From Marifrigoribacter sp047730175 (GTDB lineage: Bacteria > Bacteroidota > Bacteroidia > Flavobacteriales > Flavobacteriaceae), in NCBI RefSeq assembly GCF_047730175.1, contig NZ_CP159833.1:186001-250000 (forward strand): 64,000 nucleotides of DNA, in the 5' to 3' direction. The notes beneath the pieces were generated by a model, which saw only the letters and a list, made by a program, of their open reading frames with translations, was not told where the DNA came from and searched no databases. This document shows positions 28,150-37,121 of the stretch, piece after piece. The translations under genes were made by a program, and so were the position numbers. Every line of letters starts with the position of its first letter. Within the stretch, counting starts at the first letter, position 1.

Positions 28150-29217
28150 TTAAAGCATTGGTTGAAGTACCTGTAACATTGTTTGCATTTTATTTTGTGT
28201 TTCTTCCCACTCCTCAATATCAATTGAATCTTTTGTAATACCTCCACCTACATATAAAGTTGCCATATTATTGTCAATTTTCATACACCTTAAATTCACA
28301 AATAACTTTGAGCAATTTTCTTTTCCACATATTGGGCCTAAAAAGCCAGTATAAAACTCACGATCATAGTTTTCATGATCATTAATAAATGATGCTGCAG
28401 TTTTTTTTGGAGTACCGCAAACAGCAGGTGTAGGATGTAATACTGAGGTAATATTAGATAAGGTAGTTTTACCTTTATTAAAAATTCCTGTAATATCGGT
28501 TCTAAGATGAACTAAAGAAGCAGCTTGAAAATTATAGGTTTTTGATACTTTTAAAATAGACGTAACTTTTTCTAGGCTGGAAATAATTGAATCAGTTACA
28601 ATTTGTTGTTCTTCCTTTTCTTTTTCCGTCCATCGTGGTGATTTATTTTTATTGAACTTCTGTGTGCCAGCTAATGCCATAGTTTGAAAGGCTGCGCCAT
28701 CTATTTTTAATAATAACTCTGGAGAAGCTCCACACCATAATCCTGTTATAGGATGATACCATATATATCTAAAAGCAGGAGTATATAAATTAAATAAGCG
28801 TGTAATTAAAGTAGAAATATCAATCTGTTTAATCGCAACTTCTTTACTTCTTGAAACAACAATTTTAGCCCCTAAACTTGCCTGTACTTTTTCTTTGGCT
28901 TTATGAACAAGTTGGCAATAGGCATCCTTATTTAATTGATTTTCTTCTACTTCTATTTCACAGGTTGGAATAGAATTCATCGCAAAAGGAACTTCAAAAA
29001 CTTCACTTAATTCTTTTGGAATACAATGGGCATTATTCTCATATTGAAAAGGAGCAAAAACAAAACTATCTTCAATAAAGTCTTCAGCTTTACAAAGTTT
29101 AGAATTTTTTTGAAATAAAACTGAAATAATAGTACTATCAGGTAATGAATATATGACAAATGGTAAGTTCCCAATAAAATGAGAATTCACTTTTTCTATT
29201 AAGGAATCATAGGTCAT
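28150..29217 (-). CDS. menF: isochorismate synthase
   Basis: 355 aa chorismate-binding enzyme, shorter than the E. coli protein at the N-terminus. Family motifs: AGTQKFNKNKSPRWTEKEKEEQ (lysine/arginine and glutamates of the active site), LHPTPAVCGTPK and YDREFYTGFLGPI. The closing VNLRCMKIDNNMATLYVGGG motif is typical of isochorismate synthases. It converts chorismate to isochorismate, the first committed step to menaquinone. The following menD uses its product. It starts 8 bases after the thioesterase gene. Confidence 0.93.
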   Translation of the reverse strand: MTYDSLIEKVNSHFIGNLPFVIYSLPDSTIISVLFQKNSKLCKAEDFIEDSFVFAPFQYENNAHCIPKELSEVFEVPFAMNSIPTCEIEVEENQLNKDAYCQLVHKAKEKVQASLGAKIVVSRSKEVAIKQIDISTLITRLFNLYTPAFRYIWYHPITGLWCGASPELLLKIDGAAFQTMALAGTQKFNKNKSPRWTEKEKEEQQIVTDSIISSLEKVTSILKVSKTYNFQAASLVHLRTDITGIFNKGKTTLSNITSVLHPTPAVCGTPKKTAASFINDHENYDREFYTGFLGPICGKENCSKLFVNLRCMKIDNNMATLYVGGGITKDSIDIEEWEETQNKMQTMLQVLQPML

Positions 29218-29225
29218 ACGTAAAG

Positions 29226-29645
29226 TTACAAATAAAAAGCTATCGTTGTTAGTTTTACTAAAGAAACAAGTTGATCCTCTTCATTTGTAATTCTTATTTG
29301 CCACAATTGTGTTGTTCTTCCTTTATGTAAAGCTGTAGTGGTTGCATAAACATATCCATCCTTTACACTTTTAACATGATTTGCTGAAATTTCTAATCCC
29401 CTCAAACTTATGTTCTTAGTGCCTAAAAAGACAAGCGCTGCAGCACTACCACAGCTTTCCGCTAGCGCTACAGAAGCACCACCATGTAAAACACCATCGG
29501 GTTGATGCACTCTTGAGTTTACAGGCATTTTTGCTACTAATGTTGAGTCGGTAACATCAACAAACGTAATATCTAAGGTTTCCATTAGCGTATTTTTGCA
29601 AATTGCATTACACGCACTTAATAATTCTTCTTTGGTTTTCTTCAT
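29226..29645 (-). CDS. hotdog-fold thioesterase, probable DHNA-CoA thioesterase (MenI-like)
   Basis: 139 aa single hotdog domain of the PaaI/YdiI type. The VHQPDGVLHGGASVALAES motif contains the usual HGG turn and the catalytic acidic residue in the central helix (Glu of LAESCGS). YdiI/MenI releases CoA from 1,4-dihydroxy-2-naphthoyl-CoA in menaquinone synthesis. Position as the first gene of an operon with menF and menD makes that role the best inference, but the fold alone does not fix the substrate. It is divergent from the hydrolase gene. Confidence 0.85.
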   Translation of the reverse strand: MKKTKEELLSACNAICKNTLMETLDITFVDVTDSTLVAKMPVNSRVHQPDGVLHGGASVALAESCGSAAALVFLGTKNISLRGLEISANHVKSVKDGYVYATTTALHKGRTTQLWQIRITNEEDQLVSLVKLTTIAFYL

Positions 29646-29663
29646 GCTAATAAATTACATTTG
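29631..29663 (+). promoter_or_regulatory. promoter of the alpha/beta hydrolase gene
   Basis: TTTG (29631-29634), a 21-base spacer and TACATTTG (29656-29663) form a good Bacteroidota promoter for the ATG at 29691. The -33 part lies inside the first codons of the divergent thioesterase gene. Confidence 0.55.
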
Positions 29664-29690
29664 TAAAAATACAAAATTGTAAATCTCCTT

Positions 29691-30335
29691 ATGTCAATTG
29701 AAAAGAAAGTTTTATACACAACTTCAAATACCTATCATACCCTAAATTCTTTTTCATCAACAACTAAAAATGTTTGGTTGGTTTTTCATGGCATGGGTTA
29801 TTTAAGTCGATACTTTATACGATATTTTTCTGAACTTTCTTCAGAAGAAAATTTTATCATAGCACCTCAAGCTCCCGCAAAATATTATATGGGAGAAAAG
29901 TTTAAACATGTAGGTGCATCATGGCTTACCAGAGAAAACACGATTGAAGATACTAAGAATATTTTCAACTATATGGATACTGTTTTTGAAACTGAAAAGC
30001 CCGAAACAATGCCTAATTTTATTGTTTTAGGGTATTCTCAAGGAGTCTCTATTGCAACTCGTTGGTTAGCGAGCAGAAAAATCCAATGCAATCAATTAAT
30101 ACTTCATTCAGGAGGAATTCCTGTAGAACTTACCACAAAAGATTTCGATTATTTAAATAGTAATACAGAAGTTACCTACCTCTTTGGCGATAAAGATCAA
30201 TACATTACTGAAGCAAGAAAAACGGAAGAATCTCTAAAAGGAACTAAATTATTTGGAGATCGATTAAAAGTTGTGGTTTTTGATGGAATCCATGAAGTGA
30301 ATAAGGATTTTATAAAAAAAATTAGTCAAGTATAA
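29691..30335 (+). CDS. alpha/beta hydrolase (carboxylesterase/phospholipase type)
   Basis: 214 aa. The nucleophile elbow GYSQG (in VLGYSQGVSIATRW) supplies Ser, the strand-7 loop FGDKDQYIT supplies the Asp, and DGIHEVN near the C-terminus supplies the His of the triad. Oxyanion loop HGMGYL is near residue 33. Size and motif order resemble the cytoplasmic carboxylesterase/phospholipase (YpfH/EstB) group. It lacks a signal peptide. The divergent menaquinone operon gives no functional hint; the substrate is unknown. Confidence 0.85.
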   Translation: MSIEKKVLYTTSNTYHTLNSFSSTTKNVWLVFHGMGYLSRYFIRYFSELSSEENFIIAPQAPAKYYMGEKFKHVGASWLTRENTIEDTKNIFNYMDTVFETEKPETMPNFIVLGYSQGVSIATRWLASRKIQCNQLILHSGGIPVELTTKDFDYLNSNTEVTYLFGDKDQYITEARKTEESLKGTKLFGDRLKVVVFDGIHEVNKDFIKKISQV

Positions 30336-30611
30336 TTATTATATTTAAATTTCATCTTTACTTATAAACCCCTATTTTTTTTAAGTTAATTAAGATAATT
30401 TCACTCTATTATAATGTAATCAAATAATGATACATTAAAAATAGATATAGGTCAATTTCATTACCAAATTCACACCCTAAAAAAATAAATATTTCTTATA
30501 TATTTCATATATCGTGTTAACATTTAGTTGAAATGGATCACTAAAGTAAAAGTTGTAGCATTAATAGCTTGTTATAAGCCTTTAGAAAAAATTCAACAAC
30601 TAAACTATATT

Positions 30612-30776
30612 ATGGAATTAAATGAAACAAAATTACACGAGTTATTAGGCCAAGTAGTAACCGAAATGGGAGCAGCCGCAAATGGCCCTCTAATTACTAA
30701 TCGTCAATGGCGGATTTACAAGATTAAAAAAACAACTGAAACTCCTTTTAACTTAATCCTAGAAGCTAGGACATAA
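30612..30776 (+). pseudogene. remnant of the N-terminal dimerisation domain of a SAM methyltransferase-like protein
   Basis: 54 residues from the ATG at 30612 (MELNETKLHELLGQVVTEMG, then AAANGPLITNRQWRIYKI). The start resembles the opening helices of class I SAM methyltransferases with an N-terminal dimerisation/winged-helix domain, in which a GDRLGLYKAL-type helix follows. Here that helix is degraded and the frame stops after 54 codons instead of about 350. The open frame extends upstream to 30528 without recognisable sequence. No downstream remainder of the methyltransferase is found before 30870. It could instead be a real small protein. Confidence 0.4.
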
Positions 30777-30869
30777 ATTTGAATTCATAGTATTGAAAGT
30801 ATATAAACTAAGTTATAATTTGTAGCTTATTTTTTATCTTTAAGTACAATCTAATAAAAAAGTAACCTC

Positions 30870-32507
30870 TTATTTCATTAAATTGATATCTGCGATACTT
30901 TTTATTCTATTCCTTTCTAAAAATGCATCAATAGTTTCAAAATGTTCAATTACACGGTGTTCTTTAAACTCAAACACTTTTTGAGATAATCCTTGTAAGA
31001 AATCTCTATCGTGAGAAACTAATATAAGGGTTCCGTCAAAAGACAATAAAGCTTCTTTTAAAACATCTTTTGATTTTAAATCTAAATGATTTGTAGGCTC
31101 ATCGAGTATTAATAAGTTGACTGGATCTAATAAAAGTTTTACCATCGCTAGTCTTGTTTTCTCACCACCAGATAATACACTTACTTTTTTATCAATATCA
31201 TCGCCACTAAACATAAATCGACCTAAAATGTTTTTTATTTGAGGTCTTACATCTCCTTTTGCTACCTCATCTACTGTTTGAAATATTGTAAGTTCTGGGT
31301 CTAATAATGAAGCTTGATTTTGCGCAAAATATCCCACTTTTACATTATGTCCTAACCTACATGTACCTTCAATTTCGATTTCATTTAAAATAGCTTTTAT
31401 CATTGTCGATTTCCCTTCTCCATTTCGACCAACAAAAGACACTTTCTCTCCTCTAGCAATAGACATATTGGCATCTTTAAAAACTACTTGCTCTCCATAC
31501 GATTTAGATACACCTTCTACTGTAATTGGATAATCTCCTGATCGAGGTGCTGGAGGAAAACGTAATTTTAATGAAGAAGTATCTATTTCATCTATTTCAA
31601 TTATAGTAAGTTTTTCAAGCATTTTTTCTCTAGAAGAAACTTGATTTGTTTTAGAGTAAGTTCCTTTAAAACGTTCAATAAATGCCATATTATCAGCAAT
31701 TAACCTCTGCTGCTCCTGATATGCTTTTATTTGATGAGATCTTCTATCCACTCTTAATTGTAAGTAATGTGAATAATTGGCTTTATAATCATAAATACGC
31801 CCCATTGTGACTTCAATGGTACGATTGGTTATATTATCAATAAAAGCACGATCATGAGAAATTACCATCACAGCATCTGCTTTATTTATTAAAAAGTCTT
31901 CTAACCATATCACAGATTCTATATCGATGTGATTTGTTGGTTCATCTAATAAAATTAAATCTGGTTTTTGCAATAATATTTTAACCAATTCAATTCGCAT
32001 TCGCCACCCACCACTAAACTCTTTTGTTTGCCGAGTAAAGTCTTCTTGTTTAAAACCTAAACCCTTCAATGCTTTTTCTACTTCAGCATCATAATTTATA
32101 TCTTCAAGGGCGTAGAATTTTTCTCCTAAATCAGAAACCCTTTCTATAATTTTCATGTATTCATCACTCTCGTAATCTGTACGAGTTTCAAGTGACTTGT
32201 TAAGCTCGTCCATTTCATCTCGCATCTCAAAAACATGTTTAAATGCTTTAGCAGCTTCTTCAAAAACAGTACAATTATCTTCAGTCAATAAATGCTGAGG
32301 TAAATAAGCAATCACAGCATCTTTGGGAGCTCTTACATTTCCACGTGTTGCTTTTTGTGCTCCTGCCACAATTTTCATCATGGTTGATTTTCCTGCGCCA
32401 TTTTTCCCCATTAAAGCAATTTTATCGGTAGGGTTTATAACAAAAGAAACCTCACTGAAAAGGATGGTCCCACTAAACTCAACTGCTAAATTATCAACTG
32501 AAATCAT
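30870..32507 (-). CDS. ABC-F family ATP-binding protein (ribosome-associated)
   Basis: 545 aa, two ABC domains without membrane segments. Domain 1: Walker A GKNGAGKST, signature EFSGGWRMR, Walker B LILLDEPTNHIDI. Domain 2: Walker A GRNGEGKST, signature VLSGGEKTR, Walker B LLILDEPTNHLDL. The linker between them (about residues 235-315, with a charged YKANYSHYLQLR stretch) is the P-site tRNA interaction motif of ABC-F translation factors. It probably rescues or tunes ribosomes at the E-site. The subgroup (EttA, Uup, YbiT or YfmR/YdiF) cannot be fixed by eye. Confidence 0.92.
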   Translation of the reverse strand: MISVDNLAVEFSGTILFSEVSFVINPTDKIALMGKNGAGKSTMMKIVAGAQKATRGNVRAPKDAVIAYLPQHLLTEDNCTVFEEAAKAFKHVFEMRDEMDELNKSLETRTDYESDEYMKIIERVSDLGEKFYALEDINYDAEVEKALKGLGFKQEDFTRQTKEFSGGWRMRIELVKILLQKPDLILLDEPTNHIDIESVIWLEDFLINKADAVMVISHDRAFIDNITNRTIEVTMGRIYDYKANYSHYLQLRVDRRSHQIKAYQEQQRLIADNMAFIERFKGTYSKTNQVSSREKMLEKLTIIEIDEIDTSSLKLRFPPAPRSGDYPITVEGVSKSYGEQVVFKDANMSIARGEKVSFVGRNGEGKSTMIKAILNEIEIEGTCRLGHNVKVGYFAQNQASLLDPELTIFQTVDEVAKGDVRPQIKNILGRFMFSGDDIDKKVSVLSGGEKTRLAMVKLLLDPVNLLILDEPTNHLDLKSKDVLKEALLSFDGTLILVSHDRDFLQGLSQKVFEFKEHRVIEHFETIDAFLERNRIKSIADINLMK

Positions 32508-32587
32508 ATCATATTTTTAAAGCTGCAAAACTAGTAAAAACTGTGAGAGTGTAAATTATATATTCTATGGATTCTGAAAAATAATAT

Positions 32588-32802
32588 ATGACTCAAGGAA
32601 GAAAACTTAAAGTTATACGATCAATTAGTAGAATTATGTCCTAGGTTTAAAAGAAAAATACAATAGCACTATTTTTAAATCACAGGGTGCAGTAATTAAA
32701 GACTATGTGTTAATACCAGATAATTTATTGCAAGATTTAGATCAATTAACTGTTTATTTAAATAAAGGCTATGATTATGTTATGACTTTAAAACTTAAAT
32801 AG
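32588..32802 (+). pseudogene. decayed small gene (TfoX-like flavobacterial family) with two frame breaks and an internal deletion
   Basis: Three frames read in order give one protein. MTQ starts at 32588; EENLKLYDQLVELCPRFKRK continues in a second frame and ends at a TAG (32664-32666); YNSTIFKSQGAVIKDYVLIP onward continues in a third frame from 32659 to the TAG at 32800-32802 (ending YDYVMTLKLK). The middle of the family (about 40 residues) is missing. I recognise the pattern from a small flavobacterial protein often described as TfoX-like, but that family name is tentative. It is clearly non-functional. It sits between convergent-side genes with no operon partner. Confidence 0.7.
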
Positions 32803-32803
32803 A

Positions 32804-33319
32804 TTAGTACTTCTCTTTTTTCATACCTCCACACATAGTAGTTGCGGCAGTAAACGCTTTAATAAATCGTTCTGGCTGCCCTTCAATATCCCCTAAAGAT
32901 GTAAATCTTATATTCAAGGTATTAATTTCATCTTTATGCACACCATTGTGTGATCCAGAATGGGCTACTTTTATTAACTTATGACTGTTATTGGTTTTTA
33001 TTACAAATTGATGATCTTCTAAATCGATGTTTTTAATGTCTGAAAGTAAAAATTTATAAATCTTCTTTTCTTTAGTATCTTTTTTAGAAGAATTACCATT
33101 TTCAGTAAGAATAACTGAGCAATTTGTTGCATTATACTTTAATTCATAAGTATAGTCAAGAGAAGATTTCGAGCTCTTATTACTGTTCTGACTGTAAACA
33201 AAAGTCTGCATTTTACCTTGCATCCAATTCAATGCTTCTTCAACTTCAACAGTATTATTAGATTGTGATTGTACAGCAGTAGTAGCTATGATTAGAGATA
33301 GAAATAATAATTTTTTCAT
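32804..33319 (-). CDS. hypothetical secreted/periplasmic protein, 171 aa
   Basis: Signal peptide MKKLLFLSLIIATTAVQSQ. The mature part is about 150 residues, polar and beta-rich, with two cysteines (one in NATNCSVIL, one in TTMCGG) and a Ser/Lys-rich stretch. No known domain is recognised. It ends one base after the decayed TfoX-like relic and is followed by a 217-base gap before the cyclophilin gene. Its composition and clean signal peptide support a real gene; the function is unknown. Confidence 0.7.
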   Translation of the reverse strand: MKKLLFLSLIIATTAVQSQSNNTVEVEEALNWMQGKMQTFVYSQNSNKSSKSSLDYTYELKYNATNCSVILTENGNSSKKDTKEKKIYKFLLSDIKNIDLEDHQFVIKTNNSHKLIKVAHSGSHNGVHKDEINTLNIRFTSLGDIEGQPERFIKAFTAATTMCGGMKKEKY

Positions 33320-33482
33320 GTGAATTTGGATGAAATAATAATTTATTAATACACCTTCAATTATCTAAAACAGGGAATTAAAAGGTGTTTCAAAAGTAAG
33401 AAATTAATTACATTAAAAAAATTGCTCCTTTCATCTCCACTTACAGATAATCATTTTTTTATCAGATATTAACTTGAATTAA

Positions 33483-33504
33483 TTAACTTAGTTCGCTAAG
33501 TAAA
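33483..33504 (+). promoter_or_regulatory. operator-like inverted repeat upstream of the cyclophilin operon
   Basis: The core ACTTAG-TTCG-CTAAGT (33486-33501) is a perfect 6-bp inverted repeat. The 16 bases TTAACTTAGTTCGCTA recur identically at 35502. The motif begins 54 bases before the ATG here and 55 bases before the ATG at the second site. Confidence 0.5.
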
Positions 33505-33536
33505 ACGTATTAGTTAGAAATACTAAAATCAATTAA

Positions 33537-34376
33537 ATGAAAACCTCACTACAACTATTATCAATACTACTAGTTCTAATATGTATGGGAAGTTGTCATT
33601 CAAATAAAGAACTTACTTCCTCAAACTCAAACCAAAGAAAAGCGATTGAATTGGTCACCAATTACGGAACCATCGTTTTTCAACTTTATAACGAAACTCC
33701 TTTACATCGAGATAATTTTCTTAAACTAACCAAAGAAGGAAAATATGACGGATTACTTTTTCATAGAGTCATCAATAATTTTATGATTCAATCTGGAGAC
33801 CCAGACAGTAAAAATGCCAAGCCTGAAGATGAATTAGGCGAAGGTGATCTAAAATATATGGTGGATGCAGAAATCAATACTAAATTCTTCCATAAAAAAG
33901 GAGCACTCGGTGCTGCTAGAGATGATAATCCTGAAAGAGCCTCTAGTGCTATGCAGTTCTATATTGTACAAGGAGGTGTTAGAACAGATAGCGTAATTGA
34001 TGGATATCAAATACGAATTAATAATTGGCTTGCACAACACTTTATAAAAAAGGATTCAACCTATCTACCTTTAATTAATGAAATGAATAAAGCCATGGAA
34101 GCTAGAGATAGAGACCTTTATAAAAAAATAAGTGATAGTATAACTAACATTGCAAAAAAGAATAATATATATACTCACTATATCATACCTGAATCACATC
34201 GTGAAGTATATAAAACCATAGGAGGAACACCACACTTAGACCAAAATTATACCGTGTTTGGAGAAGTGATTCAAGGTTTAGATATCGTTGACTCGATTGC
34301 AAATGTAAAAACGGGTAAAGGTGACCGTCCAGTAAAGGATGTTCGTATATTATCTGTTAAAGTTTTAAATGATTAA
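33537..34376 (+). CDS. cyclophilin-type peptidyl-prolyl isomerase lipoprotein
   Basis: 279 aa with a lipoprotein signal (MKTSLQLLSILLVLICMGSC, Cys20). Cyclophilin motifs: HRDNFLKL, FHRVINNFMIQSGDP (about residues 77-91) and GALGAARDDNPERASSAMQF, with YTVFGEVIQGLDIVDSIA near the end. A 60-residue charged helical insertion (about 160-220) separates the two halves, a feature common in Bacteroidota periplasmic cyclophilins. It helps protein folding in the envelope. It is the first gene of an operon with SDR and cupin genes (12- and 16-base gaps). Confidence 0.9.
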   Translation: MKTSLQLLSILLVLICMGSCHSNKELTSSNSNQRKAIELVTNYGTIVFQLYNETPLHRDNFLKLTKEGKYDGLLFHRVINNFMIQSGDPDSKNAKPEDELGEGDLKYMVDAEINTKFFHKKGALGAARDDNPERASSAMQFYIVQGGVRTDSVIDGYQIRINNWLAQHFIKKDSTYLPLINEMNKAMEARDRDLYKKISDSITNIAKKNNIYTHYIIPESHREVYKTIGGTPHLDQNYTVFGEVIQGLDIVDSIANVKTGKGDRPVKDVRILSVKVLND

Positions 34377-34388
34377 AAAACAACAAAA

Positions 34389-35093
34389 ATGAATATAAAA
34401 AACGCACACATATTAATTACGGGAGGAAGCTCAGGAATAGGTAAAGAAACGGCGAAACTCTGTATAGAAAAAGGAGCTAAAGTAGTCATTACAGGAAGAG
34501 ATGAAAACAAACTGACTGAAACTGCCAATGAGATTGGAGCCATTCCACTTCATTTCGATATTAGTAATCTAGATTCTATACCTGCTATGTCTCAAAAAAG
34601 CATCGAATTGTTAGGAGGTAAGATTGATACGCTTATTAATAATGCAGGGATTGGTGTTTTTCCGAAGTTAGGAGAAATTACCGCAGAAGATCTACAAAAG
34701 GTATATACTACTAATGTATTCGGACTTGCACTTCTCAGTCAAGAAATTGTTGCTTCTTTTAAAGAACAAAACTTTGGAAACATTATCAACATAGGATCTA
34801 CGGCAAGTTTAAAAGGATTTGTAGGTGGTAGTATTTATGCAGCCTCAAAATTTGCAGTTAGAGGAATGACCCAATCTTGGCAAGCCGAATTACGTAAATT
34901 CAATATTAGAGTGACGCAGGTCAATCCAAGTGAAGTTACTACCGCTTTTGCGAATGATGAAAGAAAAGAACGAGAAGAAGTAGACAACAAACTAAGTGTT
35001 CAAGAAATTGCACATGCGATTATTTCTAGCCTGGAAATGCGAGATAAAGGATTTGTACCTGAAATCACAATTTGGGCGACCAATCCATTTTAA
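34389..35093 (+). CDS. short-chain dehydrogenase/reductase
   Basis: 234 aa classical SDR. The nucleotide-binding GGSSGIGKET (from residue 12), NNAGIG, the catalytic Ser in NIGSTASLKG and the YAASK active-site pair are all present, followed by VNPSEVTT. It is a cytoplasmic NAD(P)-dependent oxidoreductase of unknown substrate. It lies 12 bases after the cyclophilin gene and 16 bases before the cupin gene. Confidence 0.9.
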   Translation: MNIKNAHILITGGSSGIGKETAKLCIEKGAKVVITGRDENKLTETANEIGAIPLHFDISNLDSIPAMSQKSIELLGGKIDTLINNAGIGVFPKLGEITAEDLQKVYTTNVFGLALLSQEIVASFKEQNFGNIINIGSTASLKGFVGGSIYAASKFAVRGMTQSWQAELRKFNIRVTQVNPSEVTTAFANDERKEREEVDNKLSVQEIAHAIISSLEMRDKGFVPEITIWATNPF

Positions 35094-35109
35094 TATTGAA
35101 AATATATAA

Positions 35110-35481
35110 ATGAAAACATTCAAATTTATTGCAACTATTTGCGCGATTACCTTGCTAAGTTGCAAACCCAACAATCCACTCCCTGACCCTTTAGAAGCTG
35201 GTTGGAACAATCAAGCGGTTTGTGAGCTTATAAAGGAAAATGACAAGGTACGCGTGTTAAAATGTACCTTCCCTCCTAACGTCGGCCATGAACGCCATTA
35301 CCATAAAGAACATTTTGGCTATACGTTGGCAGGAGGAACATTCAGAATAAAAGACACCACAGGAGTTCGTGAGGTTGACATACCTACAGGATACGATTTC
35401 TATAATGAAAAAGTAGAGTGGCATGAAGTTCTTAATATTGGAGAAACAACAGCCGTATTTTTAATTGTGGAACCTAAATAA
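35110..35481 (+). CDS. cupin-domain lipoprotein
   Basis: 123 aa with a short lipoprotein signal (MKTFKFIATICAITLLSC, Cys18). The single cupin barrel has HERHYHKEHFGYTLAGG (metal-binding histidines and Glu-like positions) and the second motif near VEWHEVLNIGE. It is an envelope-anchored small beta-barrel with a metal site; cupins of this size bind or modify small molecules. Substrate unknown. It is the last gene of the cyclophilin-SDR-cupin operon. Confidence 0.82.
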   Translation: MKTFKFIATICAITLLSCKPNNPLPDPLEAGWNNQAVCELIKENDKVRVLKCTFPPNVGHERHYHKEHFGYTLAGGTFRIKDTTGVREVDIPTGYDFYNEKVEWHEVLNIGETTAVFLIVEPK

Positions 35482-35501
35482 AAGTACATCCTCATTTTTT
35501 A

Positions 35502-35523
35502 TTAACTTAGTTCGCTAGGATAA
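35502..35523 (+). promoter_or_regulatory. second copy of the operator-like motif, upstream of the TPR lipoprotein
   Basis: TTAACTTAGTTCGCTA is identical to the copy at 33483; the right arm is imperfect (CTAGGAT instead of CTAAGT). It starts 55 bases before the ATG at 35557. The shared position suggests co-regulation of the two transcription units. Confidence 0.5.
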
Positions 35524-35556
35524 ATCTATAATATCAATCCATTAAATTTAATTTGT

Positions 35557-37086
35557 ATGAAATCCATCAACCCGCTTTTTACAATATTCTTTATCCTATT
35601 ATTTCTTGGAAGTTGTAAATCTGAAAAAGAAAAACCATCACATAAATATTTAGGGGTTGTTAATATAACCATCAGCGGAAACGAAAGCGCAAAACCTTTT
35701 TTTGAACAAGGTTTGTTATTACTTCATTCCTTTGAATATGAAGATGCTCGAGAAGCTTTTTTTAAAGCTCAAAAAGCAGATCCATTGATGCCTATGGCAT
35801 ATTGGGGAGAAGCGATGACTTATAACCACAGTATTTGGCATGATCAAGATTATGACGAAGGTGTTGCAGCATTAGCGCCATTAACTAATATCGATATTGA
35901 AAAAAAGAGTACCGAACTGGAGCAAGATTTTATAAAGGCAGTACAACTATTATATCAGCCAAAAAAAGAGAAGTTAGAAAGAGATATCGCTTATGCTAAC
36001 TACTTAAAAAAAATGGTAGTAAAATACCCTTCCAATCATGAAGTAGCGGCTTTTTATGCCTTATCTCTTTTGGGAGCTGTTCCTGAAGGTAGAGATGATA
36101 TTGAATATGAGAAAGGAGCCAAAATTGCCAATGGTATTCTTAAAGAAAACTCGAACCATCCAGGTGCTTTACATTACCTCATTCATTCGTACGATGATCC
36201 CAAACATGCAGCACTTGCCTTAGATGCAGCTTACTCATATTCAAGAGTAGCGCCCGATGCAAGTCATGCTTTGCACATGCCTTCTCATATTTTTGTTGCA
36301 CTTGGCATGTGGGACGAAGTAATTTCTTCTAACATCAATTCGTACCAAGCGAGTATCAATAGAATGAACCGAAAAAAGTTAGATAATAGTGCAAGAGGTT
36401 ATCATGCTTATCATTGGTTAGAATATGGTTATTTGCAAAAAGAGAATTTTGAAGAAGCGGCTACCTTGCTAAAAAACATGCAAATATATGCTGAAGAAAC
36501 CCCAACTAAACGGGCAAGAACTCACCTTGTTTATTTAAAAGGAACTTACCTAGTCAACAGCAACCATTGGGAAAGTGATTATGCAGACATCAAAGTAGAC
36601 ATTAGCGACCTTAATGTGAGTCAGCGTTCTCAATATCAATTTTTAGAAGGGATGAAGGCCTACAAAAAAGGCAACAAAACACAAGTCGATCGTATTATTA
36701 AAATCTTAGATAACGATATCAATAGGGAAACCTTTATTGTTTCTAACGAAAAAGCTACATTTTGTTCTGGATCCTCTAGAGGCGTTGCTACTAAAAGTGA
36801 TTTGGTAGAATGTCAAATTAGGCAAAACCAATTACAAGCATTAAGTGCCAGTTTAGATAAAAATACCGTCTTAGCAGAAACACATTTTTTAACTACTCTT
36901 GAGTTAACAAAAACGATTAGTTATAGTTATGGCCCACCAGTTATTCAGAAGCCTGTGAATGAGCTATATGCAGACTGGTTAGTAAGCCAAGATCGAAAAA
37001 AAGAAGCTAAAGCACAGTATGAAATTACTCTTACTATGGCGCCAAAACGGTTACTTAGTCTTAAGGGAGTAGAACAAACCCTGTAA
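35557..37086 (+). CDS. tetratricopeptide-repeat lipoprotein
   Basis: 509 aa with a lipoprotein signal (MKSINPLFTIFFILLFLGSC, Cys20). TPR-like helix pairs are recognisable: FFEQGLLLLHSFEYEDAREA (about residues 49-68) with AFFKAQKADPLMPMAYWGEA after it, then others near the middle (HPGALHYLIHSYDD) and the C-terminus (EAKAQYEITLTMAP). The family is found in Bacteroidota and Proteobacteria as an uncharacterised TPR protein with a conserved histidine-rich DASHALHMPSHIFVALGMW stretch. It is membrane-anchored in the envelope; a partner is unknown. It shares an operator-like motif with the cyclophilin operon. Confidence 0.85.
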   Translation: MKSINPLFTIFFILLFLGSCKSEKEKPSHKYLGVVNITISGNESAKPFFEQGLLLLHSFEYEDAREAFFKAQKADPLMPMAYWGEAMTYNHSIWHDQDYDEGVAALAPLTNIDIEKKSTELEQDFIKAVQLLYQPKKEKLERDIAYANYLKKMVVKYPSNHEVAAFYALSLLGAVPEGRDDIEYEKGAKIANGILKENSNHPGALHYLIHSYDDPKHAALALDAAYSYSRVAPDASHALHMPSHIFVALGMWDEVISSNINSYQASINRMNRKKLDNSARGYHAYHWLEYGYLQKENFEEAATLLKNMQIYAEETPTKRARTHLVYLKGTYLVNSNHWESDYADIKVDISDLNVSQRSQYQFLEGMKAYKKGNKTQVDRIIKILDNDINRETFIVSNEKATFCSGSSRGVATKSDLVECQIRQNQLQALSASLDKNTVLAETHFLTTLELTKTISYSYGPPVIQKPVNELYADWLVSQDRKKEAKAQYEITLTMAPKRLLSLKGVEQTL

Positions 37087-37121
37087 ATTTTTTATTTTTT
37101 TTCCCGTCCTAGTATTCGACC

